DNA of 64,000 bases from an uncultured Lachnospiraceae bacterium (GCA_945919075.1 CAMEIX010000012.1:26806-90805), one strand, 5' to 3'. Positions 33,054 to 43,663 are shown, numbered from the stretch's first letter. The notes: a model not told the origin generated them from the sequence alone. Translations and numbers: made by a program.

Positions 33054-34862
33054 ATGAAGAGGAATTTTCAAGGAAGAAAATTTCATATGATGCTTGTGGT
33101 TCTCGGGGTCTTCGTGACTGTGGGTCTGTTCTTTGTGTCTGCAAATTCCGCGTCCGCCCGGGAAGAGGCTAAGAGAGTTCTGTTTATCAGTTCTTATTCC
33201 TATGGATGGGATACGGTAAAACTGCAGGTGGACGGAATCGAAGAAACTTTGCCGTCAGAATATGTTCTGGATTATGAATTTATGGATACATATCGTGTCA
33301 ATGATACCAATTCGTTGCGTCTCTTTTATGAAAATGTAAAATATCATCTGAACCGGGCTACTCCCTATGATGTCATTCTGGTAGGTGATGATGCAGCGCT
33401 GAAGTTTGCAGTCCGTTATCAGGATGAACTGTTCAAGGACATTCCCATTGTTTTTATGGGTATTAACGATGAGGATTATGCAAGAAGTGTTGCCAAAGAT
33501 CCACTGATTACCGGTGTGATAGAGAAATTAGATTACAGGACCACCATAGAAGTAGCAAAGGACGTTCTTCCCAAGGCGGATACGGTGATAGCTATTCTGG
33601 ATGACAGTCAGACCGGACAGATCGAGAAGAAGAATTATTATAAGATGAGACAGAATTTTCCCGAACTTAAGTTTCAGGAAATCAATGTCAGCAATCTTGC
33701 TCCTTCCGAAGTGGCAAAGAAAATTAACGAGATTCCTTATAATACTATTTTACTGTACATAAGCCTGACAAATGATAAAGGGGATACGCTGTATCTGCCG
33801 GATGATGCCAGGGAAATGGTGGTCAACAATGCAAAGGTTCCGGTTTTTGTACTGATGGAGAGTGATACGGACAGTGGCACCCTCGGTGGGGCTGTTTTTT
33901 CCATGAAGCAGAGCAGTATTGACGCCACCAATCTGGTGATCGATATTGCAGAAGGCCGCAGGAACGTAAAAGATATCGAGGTGGTATGCAGGGAATCCCA
34001 TCCTTTTCAGGTGGATACCGTAATCATGCAGAATTACAGTATTAACAAAAAGGTTTTCCCAAAGGGCACCGTTTTTTTGAATGCCAAGGCAACTTTTTTT
34101 GAAAAGTATGATGACATCATTAAGCCTACAATTGTAATTATCCTGATTTCGGCGGCGATTATTGGATTTGTACTTTTTGATAATTATAAACGAAGAAAAA
34201 TGATGAAAGAAATTACGGAAATGAAGGATCATCTGGAAAATGCCTCCCAGCATGACTTCCTTACCGGACTCGGAAATCGTTCTAAGTTTATGGCGGATTT
34301 AAAAGAAATTACCAATATGGATATGCCCTGTACCGTAATTATGCTGGACCTGGATAATTTTAAGGGAATCAATGATAATCTGGGCCATGCCATGGGTGAT
34401 GAGGCATTAAAGGGAGTTGCAGGCAGATTAAAGAGTCTGACTACCCCGTTATTTACACCATACCGTTTTGCCGGTGATGAATTTATCATGATCTTAAAGA
34501 GCGATAACCAAAAGATTGTGGAAAATGTTGTCAGACAGTGTTGGCAGGTATTCCAGAAGCCGTATCATCTTTTGAATACGACCATGGAAATTCATGGAAG
34601 TATTGGTGTTGCAACCTGCCCTCAGGACACATCCGATATGGAGCAGCTGATTATCTGTGCGGATGATGCAATGTATGAAATCAAAAAGGAAGGCAAGAAT
34701 GGAATTGCCTACTATCGTGATCTGAAAGAACGGATGCTTCAGGAAATGGAGAGACAGCAGTTGGAGCGTCAGAAGATAGAAGAACAGGAGGAACAAAGAA
34801 GCCAGGAAGAAACGCAGCCTGTACTTCTTGCTCCCGGAAGATTCTTAAATGATCAGAATTAG
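33054..34862 (+). CDS. ABC-type ligand-sensor GGDEF protein
   Basis: 602 residues from the ATG at 33054, after GAAAGGCG (GTG 33039 is upstream in frame). N-terminal helix or signal about 12-32; the extracytoplasmic region about 40-345 resembles the ABC substrate-binding family used as sensors (RVLFISSYSYGWDTVKLQ, DVILVGDDAALKF, DIPIVFMGIN). A second helix lies at about 357-377. The GGDEF domain has AGDEF at 473-477; the first glycine is alanine, often tolerated. The last 40 residues are rich in Q and E. Probable diguanylate cyclase responding to an external ligand. Confidence 0.85.
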   Translation: MKRNFQGRKFHMMLVVLGVFVTVGLFFVSANSASAREEAKRVLFISSYSYGWDTVKLQVDGIEETLPSEYVLDYEFMDTYRVNDTNSLRLFYENVKYHLNRATPYDVILVGDDAALKFAVRYQDELFKDIPIVFMGINDEDYARSVAKDPLITGVIEKLDYRTTIEVAKDVLPKADTVIAILDDSQTGQIEKKNYYKMRQNFPELKFQEINVSNLAPSEVAKKINEIPYNTILLYISLTNDKGDTLYLPDDAREMVVNNAKVPVFVLMESDTDSGTLGGAVFSMKQSSIDATNLVIDIAEGRRNVKDIEVVCRESHPFQVDTVIMQNYSINKKVFPKGTVFLNAKATFFEKYDDIIKPTIVIILISAAIIGFVLFDNYKRRKMMKEITEMKDHLENASQHDFLTGLGNRSKFMADLKEITNMDMPCTVIMLDLDNFKGINDNLGHAMGDEALKGVAGRLKSLTTPLFTPYRFAGDEFIMILKSDNQKIVENVVRQCWQVFQKPYHLLNTTMEIHGSIGVATCPQDTSDMEQLIICADDAMYEIKKEGKNGIAYYRDLKERMLQEMERQQLERQKIEEQEEQRSQEETQPVLLAPGRFLNDQN

Positions 34863-34871
34863 AAATTCATA

Positions 34872-36428
34872 TTACCAGATTTTTGTGGTCCATTTTGTGC
34901 AGTCCCAGATATCAGTTGCCCAGTCTTCATAAAAATCCGGTTCATGACATACCATGAGGATACTGCCTCTGTAGGCTTTTAAGGCGCGTTTTAATTCATC
35001 CTTGGCATCCACATCTAAGTGATTGGTGGGTTCGTCCAGTAAAAGGACATTGGTTTCGCGGTTTAGCAGTTTACAGAGGCGTACTTTTGCCTGTTCGCCG
35101 CCGCTTAGGACTTTTACCTTACTTTCAATGTGTTTTGTGGTGAGCCCGCATTTTGCCAGTGCGGAACGTACTTCATACTGGGACATGGCAGGAAATTCTT
35201 TCCAGATTTCTTCAATGCAGGTGGTTTCGATGCCCGGTGCAATTTCCTGTTCAAAATAGCCGATACTTAAGTAATCCCCCTGCTCCACTGACCCGGATAG
35301 CGGTTGGATAAGGCCTAAGATACTCCTAAGGAGAGTAGTCTTTCCAATACCATTGGCACCGATAAGAGCGATCTTCTGTCCTCTTTCCATGGAAAGGTCG
35401 AGGGGAGAAGAGAGTGCTTCGTCATAACCGATGACCAGTTTGTCCGTCTGAAAAATATAGCGGCCGGGAGTCCGTGCTTCTTTGAAATAAAATTCCGGCT
35501 TGGGCTTTTCGGCAGCCAGTTCTATGACATCCATTTTATCCAGTTTTTTCTGGCGTGACATGGCCATGTTTCTGGTTGCAACACGTGCCTTGTTTCTTGC
35601 CACAAAATCCTTTAAATCTGCAATTTCTTTCTGCTGTTTATTATAAGCAGCCTCTAATTGGGACTTTTTCATGGCATAAACTTCCTGAAACTTATCATAG
35701 TCACCTACATAACGGTTCAGTTCCTGGTTATCCATGTGATAAATCAGGTTAATAACGCTGTTTAAGAAGGGAATATCGTGGGATATCAGAATAAAAGCAT
35801 TTTCATATTCCGTAAGATAGCGTTTCAGCCAGGCAATGTGTTCTGCATCCAGATAATTAGTAGGCTCATCCAATAAAAGGATATCCGGTTTTTCCAATAG
35901 TAGTTTGCCTAAGAGTACCTTGGTACGCTGGCCGCCGCTTAAGTCCGTCACATCTTTATCCAGACCCAAGTCCAGAAGTCCCAGAGCTCTCGCGACCTCT
36001 TCCACTTTGGAATCAATCATATAGAAATCATGCATGGTGAGGAGATCCTGAATGGTCCCCAGTTCTTCCATGTAAGTCTCCAGTTCTTCCGGGGTTGCGT
36101 CTCCCATTTTATCACAGATTTCGTTCATATTTTTTTCCATGTCAAACAGAAAGTCAAAAGCGGAAGAGAGCACTTCCCGAATAGTCATGCCTTTCTGCAA
36201 TACAGTATGCTGGTCCAGGTAGCCGACGCGTACGTTTTTTGCCCACTCAATTTTACCTTCGTCGGGGGTCAGCTTCCCCGTAATGATGTTCATGAAGGTA
36301 GACTTTCCCTCGCCGTTTGCACCGATTAATCCGATATGTTCGCCTTTTAAAAGGCGGAAAGAAACATTGTTAAATATGGCACGATCTCCAAAACCATGTG
36401 TCAGATTCTCAACATTCAAAATACTCAT
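34872..36428 (-). CDS. ABC-F family ATPase
   Basis: 518 residues without membrane helices: two ABC domains in tandem. Walker A motifs are GANGEGKSTF and GANGIGKTTL; signatures are LSGGQRTKVLL and LSGGEQAKVRL; Walker B blocks end LLLDEPTN. The linker of about 80 residues contains the basic MAMSRQKKLDK segment that reaches the ribosome. It resembles the YbiT branch of ABC-F translation factors more than known antibiotic-resistance forms. It is convergent with the GGDEF gene, nine bases apart, with no terminator between. Confidence 0.92.
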   Translation of the reverse strand: MSILNVENLTHGFGDRAIFNNVSFRLLKGEHIGLIGANGEGKSTFMNIITGKLTPDEGKIEWAKNVRVGYLDQHTVLQKGMTIREVLSSAFDFLFDMEKNMNEICDKMGDATPEELETYMEELGTIQDLLTMHDFYMIDSKVEEVARALGLLDLGLDKDVTDLSGGQRTKVLLGKLLLEKPDILLLDEPTNYLDAEHIAWLKRYLTEYENAFILISHDIPFLNSVINLIYHMDNQELNRYVGDYDKFQEVYAMKKSQLEAAYNKQQKEIADLKDFVARNKARVATRNMAMSRQKKLDKMDVIELAAEKPKPEFYFKEARTPGRYIFQTDKLVIGYDEALSSPLDLSMERGQKIALIGANGIGKTTLLRSILGLIQPLSGSVEQGDYLSIGYFEQEIAPGIETTCIEEIWKEFPAMSQYEVRSALAKCGLTTKHIESKVKVLSGGEQAKVRLCKLLNRETNVLLLDEPTNHLDVDAKDELKRALKAYRGSILMVCHEPDFYEDWATDIWDCTKWTTKIW

Positions 36429-36476
36429 TATATGTCCTCACTTCAATTTCTGCTTTTCTAATTAGTTTGGGTGAAA

Positions 36477-38186
36477 TTATACCCGATACTTACCCAAAGA
36501 CTGATTCATTGTTTCCACGGATGAGAAGGTTTCATCCGTACTTGTTTCTATATTTTCCATGGCAGAATTCATATCAGCCAGAGCAACGGAGATGTTCACT
36601 ATCTCCTTATTATTGTCTTCGGAAGAAGCATTGATGGCATCTATGGCATCTTTCATGCGTTCCATGGAGAGAGAATATTCGGAAATAATATGACGCAGTT
36701 CTTCCATATATTTTTTCATCAGTTCCGTATTCTCCGTAAAATTTTCTGCAGACGCATCAAAGGATGCATAATCAGATGCAATGTCCCCCGATATAAAGGC
36801 ATTCATACGGTCAGCAAGTTCAGAAAGTCCGCGAATTGCCTGCAGAACCTCCCCGCTTACGACCTGAATGTTATTGGCAGCTTCCGTGGTATTGTAAGCC
36901 AGAGAACCGATTTCCTGGGCTACAACGGCAAACCCGCGACCGGCTTCACCGGCTCTTGCGGCCTCAATGGAGGCATTCAGCGCAAGGAGATTGGTCTGAT
37001 TGGAAATGTTCAGGATATTCTTGGAAAGTTCCTGTATTTTCATAACGGCATTTGCCTTTTCTTTCTCAGAACCAATCTGCTGGGAAATAACAGCCATGCG
37101 GGATTTCATTTCTCCCGAAGACTGTCGGATGTTACCGGATAATTCATCACAGGCATTGCTGATATTGGCAATCAGACCGGCATTTCTTTCTGCAATATCG
37201 GAAATTTCCTGGGATTTTCTATACATTGCATGAACCTCGGACTGGGTAGTTTCGATGGAAGCGGTAATTTCCTCAGAAGAAGCAATCATATTTGCCATAA
37301 TCTCATTGACATGATTGATATTGTCTGTGGAATCGGAAACGGAGGAACGGATCAGATTCATTTTTTCTTCGATACTTCCTGCATTTTCCTTTACTTCACG
37401 AACGGTAGCGGAGGTTTTCCCAAGAAGTTTGTTCAAATTATTTCCGATTACTTCCAGCTCATCTCCGGATTTTATTTCCAGGGTTTTGGTAAGATCGCCG
37501 TCTTTACTTGCAACGTCCTCTATAACTGCATTAACCTTCTTGAAGTTTTGGTTCATCTTTGCGGAGAGAATCATTGCAAAAATGAGGGAAAGAACCAGTC
37601 CGGCTGCAAACCCGAGACCCATATTGAGGGCAAAGGGACCAAAACTGCTGTTAACATAAGTAGAATCATAATCGACCACCACCAGTCCGATTACGGTTTC
37701 ATCCAGATAAACAGGGTAATAACCGCTGTAGTAGCTGCCCCATTCATCAGTATAGGGCTCTCTGGTAGTGGTGGGAGTTCCGGAAAGTGCAAGGAGCATC
37801 TCATCTTCTGCATTGTATTTTTCCAGATAATCGGCAGGATCTTCCGGGTCGGTATCCGCCAGAAACATAACGTATTCATCGTCACAGGGAATTAAAGTAT
37901 ACACATAGGTTACATTTTCCCCATTTAAGAAAAACCGCAGACTGCTTAATAATTCTTCATAGGCCTCACTTTCCGGCCCTTCCTCAAGGGCTTTTTGAAA
38001 GACCATAGGGTCCACATTACCGGCTGCGACAGTAGCCATATTTAAGGCATCCTTTTTGCATTGGGTTGTCATGAAGTTTTTCATGGAAATAAAAGATATG
38101 GCACTCATAATCAGTCCAAAGACGAGAGCGGTACAGAATATAAAAATGAAAAACTGTCGGGTTATGCTGATTTTTCTTGTTTTCAT
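36477..38186 (-). CDS. Methyl-accepting chemotaxis protein
   Basis: 569 residues. TM1 about 9-30, an extracytoplasmic sensor (about 32-185) of Cache type with the VVDYDSTYV strand before TM2 (about 188-212), HAMP about 212-265, then a long coiled-coil signalling domain. The conserved tip is readable: [32 protein letters not shown]. Other chemotaxis genes are absent from the window. Together with flagellin it implies motility. Confidence 0.93.
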   Translation of the reverse strand: MKTRKISITRQFFIFIFCTALVFGLIMSAISFISMKNFMTTQCKKDALNMATVAAGNVDPMVFQKALEEGPESEAYEELLSSLRFFLNGENVTYVYTLIPCDDEYVMFLADTDPEDPADYLEKYNAEDEMLLALSGTPTTTREPYTDEWGSYYSGYYPVYLDETVIGLVVVDYDSTYVNSSFGPFALNMGLGFAAGLVLSLIFAMILSAKMNQNFKKVNAVIEDVASKDGDLTKTLEIKSGDELEVIGNNLNKLLGKTSATVREVKENAGSIEEKMNLIRSSVSDSTDNINHVNEIMANMIASSEEITASIETTQSEVHAMYRKSQEISDIAERNAGLIANISNACDELSGNIRQSSGEMKSRMAVISQQIGSEKEKANAVMKIQELSKNILNISNQTNLLALNASIEAARAGEAGRGFAVVAQEIGSLAYNTTEAANNIQVVSGEVLQAIRGLSELADRMNAFISGDIASDYASFDASAENFTENTELMKKYMEELRHIISEYSLSMERMKDAIDAINASSEDNNKEIVNISVALADMNSAMENIETSTDETFSSVETMNQSLGKYRV

Positions 38187-38268
38187 TAAGATTCTCCTAT
38201 GTATATGTAATATGACAATTTATACACATTATAGCATAAAAGAAAATATTGGGTAGATTTAAAATAAA

Positions 38269-38304
38269 AAAGCCCCTTCTCCGGTTTCCCGGAAAAGGGG
38301 GCTT
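38269..38304 (-). terminator. Terminator of the flotillin gene
   Basis: On the minus strand AAGCCCCCTTTTCCGG GAAA CCGGAGAAGGGGCTT then TTTT, a very stable stem. Confidence 0.88.
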
Positions 38305-38310
38305 GGGGTT

Positions 38311-39792
38311 TTAAGCCAGTTCGTCATCACCTGTAGCAGTGGATGCGGCTTTTGAGAGGGGAGCAATATCCTTGCCGGCTACGCTTCCGCCTAAGAATCC
38401 GGAAAGAACGGCATTTAAGTCAACGCCGGTGGCTTCCTTCAATCCGTCTGTTACCTGATTTAAGGTGTTCATAACATCCTTCATCAGTTTTGTAGAGTTG
38501 CCGTCACCGTACATGGTAATCTTGTTAACCTTAGCAAGAGGTTCTGCAGCATTTCTCACAACATCGGGCAATGCCTTGAAATACATTTCAAGGACAGCGG
38601 CTTCACCCATCTTAGCCATAGCTTCCGCTTTCTTTTCGATACCTTCTGCTTCCGCAACCGCTTTTGCCTGGATGGCTTCTGCTTCTGCAAGACCTTTGAT
38701 ACGGATACCTTCTGCTTCCTGTTCCTTTGCATATTTTTCTGCTTCTGCCTGGATTTTCAGAGCCATAGCCTGCTGTTCCAGTTCGTATTTTTTCGCTTCT
38801 GCTTCACGCTGACGCTGATACAGGGCAGCGTCGGCCTGCTGCTGTTTTGCAAATTTGTCGGCTTCCGCTTTCTTACGAACCTGAGCATCCAGAGCCTGTT
38901 CCATAACTTCGGCTTCTTTCTGCTTTAAGAGAATTTCTTTTTCCTGCTTTGCAATATTAGCATTAGCAGTGGTGATTTCAATGGTTTTACGCTGCTCTTC
39001 CTGCTGAATCTGGTAAGCGGCATCTGCTTCTGCCTTCTTGGCATCGGATACACGCTTTAATTCTGCCTGGGTAATGGCAAGCTCGTTGTTTTTCTGTGCG
39101 ATGTCAGTCTGTGCCGCAATCTGTGCTTCGTTCGCTTCACGCTGGGCATTTGCCTGTGCTTTTGCAATTTCCTTTTCGCTTTCGGCACGGGAAATAGCTG
39201 CATTTTTCTGAATCTTTACAATATTGTCCACACCGAGGTTTTCAATAACGCCGTTGGAATCTACAAAGTTCTGTACGTTAAAGCTTACGATATCGAGACC
39301 CATTGCAGCAAGATCGGGCTCTGCATTTTCCTTCACCAGACTTGCAAATTTCTGACGGTCACTTACCATTTCCTCCAGATTCATTTTACCTACGATTTCA
39401 CGCATATTACCTTCCAGAACTTCTCTGGCAACCTGTGCAACGTAGTCGGTTTTCCGGTTTAAGAAGTTTTGTGCGGCAAGTGTAAGCTGCTCGGGACTGG
39501 TGCTGATTTTGACGTTAACTGCAGCATCTACACGGATGTTGATGTAATCAGCAGTAGGTACTGCGGAGCTTGTTTTAACATCAATGGGAATCAACTGCAG
39601 ATTCAGCTCGTCTTTTTTCTCCAGAAAAGGAATTTTGACACCGGCCCGGCCTATCAGGATCTTCGGCTTTTTGCGTAAACCGGAGATAATGTATGCAGTG
39701 TCGGGAGATGCCTTCACGTAACCTGAAATCAGAATAATCAGAATAAAAATTCCAATCAGGACAAAGGGAAGAATTTTTAATAGAGTTTCCAT
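38311..39792 (-). CDS. floA: Flotillin-like SPFH protein
   Basis: 493 residues from the ATG at 39792; an upstream in-frame start would add 48 residues without a ribosome site. One membrane helix (about 5-27), SPFH domain (about 28-190, with GRAGVKIPFLEKKDELNLQLIPIDVKT), then a long alanine/glutamate-rich coiled coil (about 195-410) with EAEAIQAKAVAEAEG. This is the flotillin layout. It scaffolds fluid membrane microdomains. Closer in length to FloT-type than to short FloA, so the symbol is tentative. The window also has an SPFH protein at 25413. Confidence 0.85.
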   Translation of the reverse strand: METLLKILPFVLIGIFILIILISGYVKASPDTAYIISGLRKKPKILIGRAGVKIPFLEKKDELNLQLIPIDVKTSSAVPTADYINIRVDAAVNVKISTSPEQLTLAAQNFLNRKTDYVAQVAREVLEGNMREIVGKMNLEEMVSDRQKFASLVKENAEPDLAAMGLDIVSFNVQNFVDSNGVIENLGVDNIVKIQKNAAISRAESEKEIAKAQANAQREANEAQIAAQTDIAQKNNELAITQAELKRVSDAKKAEADAAYQIQQEEQRKTIEITTANANIAKQEKEILLKQKEAEVMEQALDAQVRKKAEADKFAKQQQADAALYQRQREAEAKKYELEQQAMALKIQAEAEKYAKEQEAEGIRIKGLAEAEAIQAKAVAEAEGIEKKAEAMAKMGEAAVLEMYFKALPDVVRNAAEPLAKVNKITMYGDGNSTKLMKDVMNTLNQVTDGLKEATGVDLNAVLSGFLGGSVAGKDIAPLSKAASTATGDDELA

Positions 39793-39911
39793 AGTCTTTA
39801 TATACCCCTTTCTTATGTATAAATTTATGTACGTGTTCATTATAACATGACGGAAGAAAATAAAATAGAGTGAAAATGAGATGTTTCGATGTGAAAAAGG
39901 GGTGAATGAAT

Positions 39912-39974
39912 GCACGTTAAAGGCTATTACGTGCAAGGTTTTGCCTTGTATCGGGATAGCTTTGCCACTATAAT
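39912..39974 (+). promoter_or_regulatory. Promoter of rsmA with upstream palindromes
   Basis: TTGTAT (39946-39951), 17 bases, TATAAT (39969-39974). Two small palindromes lie just upstream: GCACG...CGTGC (39912-39934) and CAAGG TTTTG CCTTG (39934-39948), the second overlapping the -35 box. They could be an operator; no regulator is identified. Confidence 0.6.
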
Positions 39975-40073
39975 AATAATGAAAGCACCTTGATTTTCTG
40001 CCATGTTGTATTTATAATAATTCTTTAAGGGTTAATGATTTCATGGAATGATTGGAAGGATAAGGAGTAAAGT

Positions 40074-40931
40074 GTGGCAACATTAGGCATTCCCCAGAAT
40101 ACCATAGAGGTTCTTCAAAAATACCGTTTTAATTTCCAGAAGAAATTCGGCCAGAATTTTCTGATTGATACCCATGTACTGGAAAAAATCATGGATGCGG
40201 CGGAAATTACCAAAGAGGACTGCGTTGTGGAGATTGGTCCCGGTATCGGAACCATGACCCAGTATCTGGCGGAGCGTGCCAAAGAAGTGGTGGCGGTGGA
40301 AATTGACAAAAACCTCATTCCCATCCTTCAGGATACGCTTCAGGAATATGATAACGTTACGATTATAAATGATGACATATTAAGGGTAGACATCAATCGC
40401 CTGGTACAGGAGAAAAACAACGGTCGTCCTGTTAAGATTGTTGCAAATCTTCCCTATTACATAACGACCCCCATCATAATGGGGCTCTTTGAAAACCATG
40501 TGCCGCTTAAAAGTATAACCGTTATGGTACAAAAGGAAGTGGCAGACCGGATAAGGGTCGGTCCCGGTACCAAGGATTATGGGGCATTGTCCCTTGCGGT
40601 ACAGTATTATGCAAAGCCTGAAATTGTGGCAAATGTACCGCCCAACTGTTTTATTCCCAGACCCGGAGTGGGCAGTGCAGTCATTCGTCTTACCTGTCAT
40701 GAGACCTGTCCGGTTTCGGTCAGGGATGAAAAATTTATGTTCTCTATGATCAGAGCTGCTTTTAATCAGAGAAGGAAGACTCTGCTTAACGGTCTTTCCA
40801 ATGCCGGAGAGTTAGGGCTTTCCAAAGAAAAAATCCGGGAAGCACTGGATAAAATGAATTTACCTCCCACAATTCGGGGAGAGGAACTTACTTTGGAACA
40901 ATTTGCTGCGTTAGCAGATATATTGTTATAG
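40074..40931 (+). CDS. rsmA: 16S rRNA dimethyladenosine transferase RsmA (KsgA)
   Basis: 285 residues starting at GTG 40074, with AAGGAG six bases before. Methylates two adjacent adenines near the 3' end of 16S rRNA. SAM-binding motif VVEIGPGIGTMTQYL, acidic motif VAVEIDKNL, and the catalytic NLPYYITTPI of the N6-adenine methylases. The C-terminal domain FNQRRKTLLNGLS is typical. Full length. Confidence 0.97.
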   Translation: MATLGIPQNTIEVLQKYRFNFQKKFGQNFLIDTHVLEKIMDAAEITKEDCVVEIGPGIGTMTQYLAERAKEVVAVEIDKNLIPILQDTLQEYDNVTIINDDILRVDINRLVQEKNNGRPVKIVANLPYYITTPIIMGLFENHVPLKSITVMVQKEVADRIRVGPGTKDYGALSLAVQYYAKPEIVANVPPNCFIPRPGVGSAVIRLTCHETCPVSVRDEKFMFSMIRAAFNQRRKTLLNGLSNAGELGLSKEKIREALDKMNLPPTIRGEELTLEQFAALADILL

Positions 40932-40972
40932 ACACTATTTTTAACTTTAGTTGTTAAGAAAGGCGGAGAGAA

Positions 40973-42799
40973 ATGATTTGTAGTAAATGTGGAAAAGAAA
41001 TCGCTGATGGTTCCAAGTTCTGTGGTTTCTGTGGCGCATCAACAATGCCCGCAGCTCCTGTAAATCCCGCAGCACCTATACCTGAGGCAACCCCTGTAGC
41101 CCCTGTAATGCCTGCTCCGGCGGCACCTGTACCTGAGGCTGTTCCGGTAGCACCTATGGCTGAGGCTGTTCCGGTAGCCCCCGTGCCTGAGACACCTGTG
41201 GTCCCTGCTCCTGAAGCAACTCCGGTCACACCTGCAGCAGAAGCACCGGCAGCAGCACCCGTACCCGAGGCAACTCCTGCAGCTCCTGTGAGTCCCACCC
41301 CTGTGGCACCGGTACCGGCAGCAACTCCGGTAACACCGGTGAATCCCACCCCTGTGGCACCTGCATTCCAGACACAGACTCCGGTAGCACCTGCACAGGC
41401 AGCTCCTGCTCCTGCGGCAAAGCAGCCTAAGAAAAAAGGAAAGGGCGGTCTGATTGCCGGTATTATTGCAGCAGTGGTAGTTCTCGTAGGCGGTGGTCTT
41501 GCTGCATTCTTCCTGTTCTTTGGCAATCCCACAGGAAAGATTGAAAAAGCACTTGGAGAAGGGGATGTAGCCCAGGTTGTGGAACTCTACGATAAACTGA
41601 AGAGTGATAAGGATAAAGATAAGGCAGATGAATTAATCCTTGCTTATACCCAGGACATCGAAGAGAAGTTCATGAATGAAGAAATGGATTATGATAAGGC
41701 TTCTTCAGAATTAGGCGAACTCGCAAAGGCTCTTGGCAATAACAAATCTTTAAGCAAGCGTATTGCCCGTGTTGAAGAAATCAATTCCTCCCGTGAGGAA
41801 TATAAAACCGCTGAAGATATGGTGGCAGGCGGTACGTGGAAGGATTACATCAATGCCATTGAGCATTATGAAGCGGTATCTTCCGATGACGAGAAATATT
41901 ATGACAAAGCACAGGATGCAATCAAAGACTGCAAGGAACAGTACAAGAAGGCTGCAATCAAAGAAGCAGAAAGCCTGGTTGATGCAGGTGATTATGATGG
42001 CGCACTTGCGCTTTTAGATGAAGCATATTGTGTTTATTATGATAACGAAATCAGTGATAAGAGTTATGATATTCTGGCGGCACAGAGTGATGCCCTGATT
42101 CAGGCATGTATTGATGAAGCGCAGACCGCAATTGCAGAAGGCCGGTACGGCGATGCAAGGAAGATTATTAAAGATGCCATGGATGAATATAACAACGATT
42201 ATCGTCTGCAGGATGTTTTAAGTCAGATTCCTACAGACAATACTCTTGTTGGTACCTGGTATATGGAGTATGATTTAAGCAATGAACTTGCAGATTCCAT
42301 GGGCGATGAGTTTGAAGGATTTGATGCGGAGTTAATGCTCAACCTCTATTTTGACTTCTATGAAGACGGAACCATGAAAATGTATGCGGATCCTGATCAG
42401 TTTAAGGATTCCTTTGGCACATGGCAGGAGAAGTTTATCGATTTTGCCATTAATATTATTTATGACGAGTTCAAAGCAAGCGGTATCAGTAAAAAAGAAG
42501 CAGATAAGATGATTAAAGATGAGTATGGAATGACCATGAAAGAATATCTGGTTCAGCTCTTTGATGAGGCGATGGATATCGATACACTTCTTGAAGAAAT
42601 GCAGGTAGAAGCTTATTATGTGTTAGAAGGAGATCAGCTTGGCATTAGCGAAGACGGATATAATTTCTCCTATGATACCATTATCTGTGATGGTGAAACA
42701 CTGGAAATTACTTCAGTATCCGAAGAAGAACTGACATCTGCTCTTGCCGGAATGAAATATCCGTTGACTTTATATCGTCTCTATGATACCATTGAATAG
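40973..42799 (+). CDS. Zinc-ribbon, Pro/Ala-rich, single-pass membrane protein with TPR-like domain
   Basis: 608 residues. Residues 1-22 form a zinc ribbon (CSKC...CGFC). Residues 24-150 are low-complexity repeats of PVAP/PEATP. One membrane helix lies at 159-183. Outside, about 185-420, are TPR-like helices with repeated AxxxxxAxxxY patterns. Residues about 425-608 form a beta/alpha domain opening [19 protein letters not shown]. The same C-terminal domain makes up the next gene's lipoprotein. The number of PVAP units may vary between strains. Possible envelope scaffold; no known role. Confidence 0.7.
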   Translation: MICSKCGKEIADGSKFCGFCGASTMPAAPVNPAAPIPEATPVAPVMPAPAAPVPEAVPVAPMAEAVPVAPVPETPVVPAPEATPVTPAAEAPAAAPVPEATPAAPVSPTPVAPVPAATPVTPVNPTPVAPAFQTQTPVAPAQAAPAPAAKQPKKKGKGGLIAGIIAAVVVLVGGGLAAFFLFFGNPTGKIEKALGEGDVAQVVELYDKLKSDKDKDKADELILAYTQDIEEKFMNEEMDYDKASSELGELAKALGNNKSLSKRIARVEEINSSREEYKTAEDMVAGGTWKDYINAIEHYEAVSSDDEKYYDKAQDAIKDCKEQYKKAAIKEAESLVDAGDYDGALALLDEAYCVYYDNEISDKSYDILAAQSDALIQACIDEAQTAIAEGRYGDARKIIKDAMDEYNNDYRLQDVLSQIPTDNTLVGTWYMEYDLSNELADSMGDEFEGFDAELMLNLYFDFYEDGTMKMYADPDQFKDSFGTWQEKFIDFAINIIYDEFKASGISKKEADKMIKDEYGMTMKEYLVQLFDEAMDIDTLLEEMQVEAYYVLEGDQLGISEDGYNFSYDTIICDGETLEITSVSEEELTSALAGMKYPLTLYRLYDTIE

Positions 42800-42847
42800 T
42801 TGATTTTAGTGCGCAAGCATGAACAAAATACATACGAGAGGTGAATT

Positions 42848-43474
42848 ATGAAAAAATTAACAAAATTAGTTGCAACTTTAATGGCTATGGTTCTTCTCCT
42901 TTCTCTTTGCGGATGTGGAGATGAGTCCAAGAAAGTAGTAGGTAAGTGGTCTTACGAAATCGATCTTCAGGACGCTATCATGGAAGAAATGGGTAGCGAA
43001 GAGTTTGCTGATTTCAAGAGCACTCTGCCGGTAATCATGTACTTTGATTTCCAGGATGGCGGTAAGCTGGAACTGACCGTTGATGAAGATGCTTTCCTTG
43101 ATGCTTATGAGAAATGGTTAAGTGATTTCTGTAGTTTTGCTGCAGATTATCTTTATCAGACAGCTGCTGACAGCGGAATGACCAAGGATGATGTAGATTC
43201 CATGTTTGGCGGTAATGCAGAGGATTACTTCCGTGAAATGATGAACGAGGAAGTAGATCCTATCGACCTTGTAAAAGAAATGAAGAACAGTGGCGTTTGG
43301 AAAGCAAAGGGTGGTAAGCTCTACATTTCTGAAGGAGATAAGGTAGAAGCTAACAGATATGATAACTACAAGATTGATGGAGATACCATGACCATTACTC
43401 TTCCCGAAGGTGCTACACAGGAAGAACTGATTCCCGGAATGGAGTATCCTTTAACATTAAAGAAAGTTAACTAA
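42848..43474 (+). CDS. Lipoprotein sharing a domain with the preceding protein
   Basis: 208 residues. Lipobox LCGC with acylated cysteine at 24. The mature part starts VVGKWSYEIDLQDAIMEEMG, parallels residues 425-608 of the protein encoded just upstream and ends in the same MEYPLTLK pattern (MKYPLTLY there). The pair probably arose by duplication and may act together at the membrane face. Good ribosome site GAGAGG. Function unknown. Confidence 0.75.
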   Translation: MKKLTKLVATLMAMVLLLSLCGCGDESKKVVGKWSYEIDLQDAIMEEMGSEEFADFKSTLPVIMYFDFQDGGKLELTVDEDAFLDAYEKWLSDFCSFAADYLYQTAADSGMTKDDVDSMFGGNAEDYFREMMNEEVDPIDLVKEMKNSGVWKAKGGKLYISEGDKVEANRYDNYKIDGDTMTITLPEGATQEELIPGMEYPLTLKKVN

Positions 43475-43501
43475 TCTTAAATCTTACGATATGTAGTAAA
43501 T

Positions 43502-43562
43502 AAATATCGGAGAAATGCACAATATCTTGTATGTTTTGTGTATTTTCTCCGATATTTTTTTT
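43502..43562 (+). terminator. Intrinsic terminator
   Basis: AAATATCGGAGAAA and TTTCTCCGATATTT with an inner CACAA/TTGTG pairing, followed by a T run. Confidence 0.82.
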
Positions 43563-43589
43563 GCATTTTATTCGGTCTTATGGTAAACT
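43561..43589 (+). promoter_or_regulatory. Promoter of the TPR/acidic/AAA-like gene
   Basis: TTGCAT (43561-43566), 17 bases, TAAACT (43584-43589), 75 bases before the GTG start. Confidence 0.5.
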
Positions 43590-43663
43590 AATAGGATGAA
43601 AGTGGGATGTTTTACACTTTTTATTAGTAACCGAAGTTTTTCGATTCAGGAAAGGCAAGTACC

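Noticed and set aside
34872..36428. Antibiotic-resistance ABC-F gene
   Set aside because: Linker and overall pattern look like the housekeeping YbiT-type branch; nothing in the context supports resistance.
36690..37895. Several plus-strand frames opposite the chemotaxis receptor
   Set aside because: The receptor motifs on the minus strand are unambiguous; the frames lack ribosome sites.
40954..41532. Ala/Gly/Thr-rich minus-strand frame resembling a collagen-like or PE-type protein
   Set aside because: Shadow of the PVAP/PEATP repeats of the zinc-ribbon gene; no ribosome site and strongly biased by the repeat.
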